A stretch of 64,000 nt of DNA from Pipra filicauda (Eukaryota > Chordata > Aves > Passeriformes > Pipridae): positions 371,315 to 435,314 of the forward strand of contig NW_024104404.1 in assembly GCF_003945595.2 (NCBI RefSeq), in the 5' to 3' direction. The translations under genes were made by a program, and so were the position numbers. Positions 60,901 through 64,000 of the stretch are shown one piece after another (within the stretch, counting starts at the first letter, position 1; every line of letters begins with the position of its first letter). Under the pieces are notes generated by a model. It was not told the DNA's origin. It worked only from the letters and a program-made list of their open reading frames with translations, and searched no databases.

Positions 60901-63571
60901 AAAAACACTGAAAACCAATATATTAGAGTTTATATATTTAGGGTTGTGTTCAACTTCTCCAGTAGAGATTAATTTTTCTCTTTTCCTTGAGGTAAAGGAA
61001 CAGGGAGAACTCCCTCTTGTCGTGAGGGAGTTTAGGGTTAAGCTCAGAACAAGATGCTCAGTTTTGGATTGTAGTGGTGATTTAAAACATCTGTTGTTTC
61101 ATGTAAAGCTGTTGGAGGAAGGGATCTACTAAGCCAGATGGTTGAAATTAGGAAGGCAGTGAAGCAATGGCAACACAGACTGTGCTCGAGGCCTGGTGAC
61201 GATGAGTCAAATTGTGTCGGCTCGAGGTTGGGCAGTGGCTGTGGTGGCTTCTCCTGGAAAAATTGTGGGTCCTGCTGTGGAAGATACTGATTTTCAGTCT
61301 TGCATTTTTCTCTGTGTAGTGCAGTGAGTTCAGCAGGGTCTCCTGGCGTTCATGGCATTCGTCCATCAGTGGTTGGTCACTCACTTCCTTATTTTAACAG
61401 GATATTCTCTCTATTTCTTCTCCAAATGCCTCTTTAAACAAAGTATTTTCTTGTCACCTACTCATGTGAGTCAACTCCTGCCATATTTATCCCTTTATAT
61501 ATGCTGAATTGGCACAGAGACAGAACTAATTACAGGTCCAAGCTAAGCCATGATTGTGTCCTTAGCTTCAGAAATAGATCCCACCAGCAGCTGCCCTGCT
61601 GCATCTGAAACATTTTGTCCTTGAGTGTGTCTTTCTTGTGGTACTTTTGACCACAGCGTGTCCCAAAGGAAGCAGTGGCTTAGGGCTGAAGGATCTTGCT
61701 GTCTTGAGAGTGGAGGGAGATGCACTGCAAGGTACTCATGAGTGTGGACCTGTACCAGCCTCTAGTCACGGAATCACAGAATATTCTGGGTTGGAAGGGA
61801 CCCACAAGGGTCATCAAGTTCAGCTCTTAAGTGAATGGCCCACACAGGGATCAAACCCACAACCTTGGTGTTGTTGGCACCACGCTCTAACCAACTGAGC
61901 TCATCTCAGGGTCATTAGTCCTTCAGTTCTGGTGCTTTGCTGGATCTGCCAAGATTGGTTTTTAGGATAAATGCACTAATTGAAGCCCATCTCTGATTGC
62001 TTTCCTTTCTCGATAGCCGAATAAAACATTTTAACCCTCCCACTCTGCAGAAATTGGACCTCCTCATCATCATCCTGGTCACAGATTGCCTCACCCTGGG
62101 ATCAGCGAGCATCCTCCCTGGGGAGGGCCCCAGCACCCTGATTTTGGGCCTCCCCCCCATGGGTTTAACGGGCAGCCCCCCCACATGCGGCGCCAAGGGC
62201 CCCCTCACATGAACCACGACGATCCCAGTCTGGTGCCAAACGTCCCCTACTTCGACCTTCCTGCTGGGCTGATGGCTCCACTTGTCAAAGTAAGTGCTTC
62301 CAATGGGATTAAAACATCCAAATCCCATGGGATGGTTATAATTCCAAATCCGTCCATCCCACAACCCCGTAGCTGAAGTTGTGGAGGGTGTAAGGGCAGG
62401 AGTGGGGCGAGAAGAAGGTGGTGAAAATGGTGATGTTTTTTCAAGTGTTTTGTGCCAGAGAAAGCTGGTGGAGCTCATGTATGTGAAAGACTAGTTTGCA
62501 CTTGGAAATCTGACCCCTGTCTTTAGGAAATGGAAATCCCCAGTGAGTTTCAGGTGGTCAGAGGGACCTCGCAGGTCCGATGTAGCCACTGTGTTGTAGT
62601 TTTTGGTAATCAGAATTCTCACAAGGATGTTTTATTAATTGTTATATACACAAAGAATGATGGAGAGCAGGAATTGTACCTGTATCAGCATCTTTGGGGA
62701 TATTTACATTTATGCATTTTGTGTTTGAGATGAACAAACAGGCCTCTTCCATCTCTTTGTGTTACTCTCAGCATACACCAGGCTTCCATCCATCCACAAA
62801 GGTGGATGAGATCTGCATTTTATCCACCTGGTGATCCACTTAATGCTCCAACCTGTGCAATGCTGGCTTTTCTCACAGAATTCACAATAGTGACAGCACG
62901 AGAAAGCACTGGGTCACCTGCAGAACCCTTATTTCTGGACTATTTTTTTTTTTTTATCCATTAGTGAAATTTGAGGTCCCTACACAGTTAAACCTATATT
63001 TATCTCTTCAGGTAGCCACCCCATGACACGTGACACGAATGTAATTTGTTTTGTTTCCGGCAGCTTGAAGATCATGAGTATAAACCTTTAGATCCTAAAG
63101 ATATACGTCTTCCACCCCCAATGCCCCCCAGTGAGAGACTCCTGGCTGCGGTTGAGGCATTTTATAGTCCACCATCTCATGACAGGCCTAGAAACAGGTA
63201 AGAGTAGGTGTAGCTAACAATGTGGTAAGGAAAATGCCCTGAGAAGGTGTCTCAAACCACAAAGTGCCTCCCTCTCCTTCACCTGTGTCTTGGTTCTCCT
63301 GATGCTCTTGTTGTGTTGTAACTGCACTTGCTGTTTGATCTTAGACTGAGATTGGCGAGGCTGTTTTGCCCAGGCCCTTTGTTCCATGCAAAGTTTAGTG
63401 AAAATCCTGAAGATCGCCGTTGAACTGGAACTCACAGCCGTGTAAATGGAATTTACAGCTCTGTGTGTGGTTGATGTGTTGCAGTGAAGGCTGGGAGCAG
63501 AATGGACTGTACGAATTCTTCAGAGCTAAAATGAGAGCGAGGCGGAGGAAAGGTCAGGAGAAGAGAAATAG
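54394..63571 (+). CDS. CHERP: Calcium homeostasis endoplasmic reticulum protein, partial (3' end beyond window)
   Basis: Coding exons 54394-54418, 54518-54691, 55214-55395, 56125-56262, 56485-56636, 56954-57065, 57376-57465, 58059-58299, 58630-58808, 59652-60081, 62051-62289, 63064-63197 and 63485-63571 join in frame to 727 residues. The protein ends ...KGQEKRN and the next exon, outside the window, should begin the SR-rich region and later the G-patch. CHERP is a nuclear U2 snRNP-associated splicing factor, also linked to ER calcium release. Domains: SURP at about residues 10-65 (QELRNVIDKLAQFVARNGPEF, then KFSFLFGGDFYGYY); CTD-interaction domain at about 150-290 (MNEFDNLLQPIIDTCTKDAIS, then LLQLWEKNGYF); polyGln followed by Pro/Ala-rich sequence; five W-N-x-Q repeats then RPPHFRGPFPP-type Pro/His-rich sequence; then YFDLPAGLMAPLVKLEDHEY. 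Confidence 0.96.
54976..55100 (-). mobile_element. CR1 LINE 3' fragment, reversed
   Basis: Contains CCTGAGCTGGAAGGGACCCA, GATCATGGAACCCAACTCTG and CCTGCACAGGACACCCCA, the reversed 3' end of a CR1 subfamily common in birds. Lies in CHERP intron 2. Confidence 0.85.
55396..56124 (+). other. CHERP intron 3, no other feature
   Basis: No repeat recognised. It ends in a strong T-rich tract before the exon 4 acceptor. Confidence 0.5.
57466..58058 (+). other. CHERP intron 7, no other feature
   Basis: Contains a short (AT)n run at about 57498-57512. Otherwise unremarkable. Confidence 0.5.
58835..59365 (+). repeat. Minisatellite, about 28 bp unit, about 18-20 copies
   Basis: Units contain GGTTTGGAATGACCAGC and TTGGTTGTGGA, with variants such as GACTGTCTTGG and GCTCAGCTTGG. 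The array is in CHERP intron 9, between exons 9 and 10. Its minus strand has a 202-residue open frame (His/Asn/Pro-rich) created by the repeat. Confidence 0.9.
60082..61765 (+). other. CHERP intron 10, left part
   Basis: No exon or transposon recognised. Confidence 0.4.
61766..61912 (-). mobile_element. tRNA-Ile-headed, CR1-tailed SINE (TguSINE1-like)
   Basis: Read on the minus strand, the element opens with a tRNA-like head (61910-61836). The head has an A box TGAGCTCAGTTGG (61903-61891), then GTTAGAGCGTGGTG, and a B box GGTTTGATCC (61857-61848), close to tRNA-Ile. It continues into a CR1-like tail (GGTCCCTTCCAACCCAGAA) ending in ATTCTGTGATTC. The zebra finch SINE TguSINE1 has this composition. 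It is not a functional tRNA gene: the acceptor stem is lost and the anticodon region changed. It lies in CHERP intron 10, antisense to the gene. Confidence 0.85.
62290..63063 (+). other. CHERP intron 11, no other feature
   Basis: Ordinary intron with a T-rich run near 62942-62956. No exon or repeat recognised. Confidence 0.5.
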
Positions 63572-63696
63572 GTGAGAGATCCTGTCTGCTGCCTTCTGCT
63601 GTTCATCTGAGCCAAATGCAGAGGGAAAGCCTTCAGCAACGTGCTCATGGGATAACTGAGTTTCAGTGGGCTGGAATTTTTGTCTAACCTGCAGAA

Positions 63697-63884
63697 AATG
63701 GAACTGGCACAGGTTGCCCAGAGAAGCTGTGGCTGCCCCATCCCTGGAAGTGTCCAAGGCCAGGTTGGATGGGGCTTGGAGCAGCCTGGGATAGTGGAAG
63801 GTGTCCCTGCCCATGCCAAGGGGTGGGACTGGATGGAGCTTTAAGGTCCCTTCCAACCCAAACCATTCTGCAGTTCTATGAAGT
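63697..63884 (+). mobile_element. CR1 LINE 3' fragment
   Basis: Contains GGCACAGGTTGCCCAGAGAA, CCCTGGAAGTGTCCAAGGCC, AAGGTCCCTTCCAACCCAAA and a CATTCTGCAGTTCTATGA tail. In the CHERP intron after exon 13, sense orientation. Confidence 0.92.
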
Positions 63885-64000
63885 AGTTTTTGACACACTG
63901 AAGTTTTCACTGCAGAACTGTAGTGCTTGTGTGTAATTTGAATCTGATCAGAAGTCGGTTTGTGTTTCGGGTGCCTCTCCCAGGATTTTCACTGGGGTTC

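Noticed and set aside
61836..61910. Possible tRNA-Ile gene
   Set aside because: Internal promoter boxes are present, but the acceptor stem is not complete and the sequence runs straight into a CR1 tail, so it is a SINE head.

Overview
This is vertebrate nuclear DNA, almost certainly from a bird and probably from a passerine. Five intron-bearing protein genes can be read exon by exon. They keep the gene order known from human 19p13.11 (CHERP, SLC35E1, MED26, SMIM7, TMEM38A), here in the reverse direction. The interspersed repeats are mostly truncated CR1 LINE 3' ends, as in birds. One element joins a tRNA-Ile-like head to a CR1-like tail, the architecture of the zebra finch SINE TguSINE1. Compact introns, GC-rich CpG-island promoters and many minisatellites suit an avian microchromosome; this last point is inference. 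Layout: 1-8.0 kb is intergenic. It holds a decayed non-LTR retrotransposon C-terminus with an oppositely oriented partner (1.6-2.27 kb), and a GC-rich block with two CTCF-like motifs (2.55-2.83 kb). TMEM38A (TRIC-A) lies on the minus strand from 15.6 kb down to 9.8 kb, with a 3'UTR probably reaching 8.0 kb. SMIM7 starts on the plus strand only 198 bp from the TMEM38A start, so the two genes share a divergent CpG-island promoter. MED26 (20.8-40.8 kb, plus) has a 17 kb first intron and one large last exon. SLC35E1 (44.2-48.0 kb, plus) has six exons. CHERP (54.4 kb to the right edge, plus) is cut off by the window after its 13th coding exon. The genes are not an operon and share no single pathway. 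TMEM38A is a sarcoplasmic/endoplasmic reticulum potassium counter-ion channel supporting calcium release. CHERP is a nuclear SR-related splicing factor historically linked to ER calcium. MED26 is the Mediator subunit that recruits elongation complexes. SLC35E1 is a putative nucleotide-sugar transporter, and SMIM7 is a tiny membrane protein of unknown role. All exon joins conserve reading frame and use GT-AG signals. The predicted proteins have 299 (TMEM38A), 75 (SMIM7), 611 (MED26), 400 (SLC35E1) and at least 727 (CHERP, partial) residues. No clearly new protein system was found. The most interesting material is non-coding: inverted retroelement 3' ends, the CTCF pair, a minisatellite with two-unit higher-order structure, CR1 fragments lying against two 3' splice sites, a possible intronic terminal exon of MED26, and a T-tract/A-tract pair in the MED26 3'UTR.
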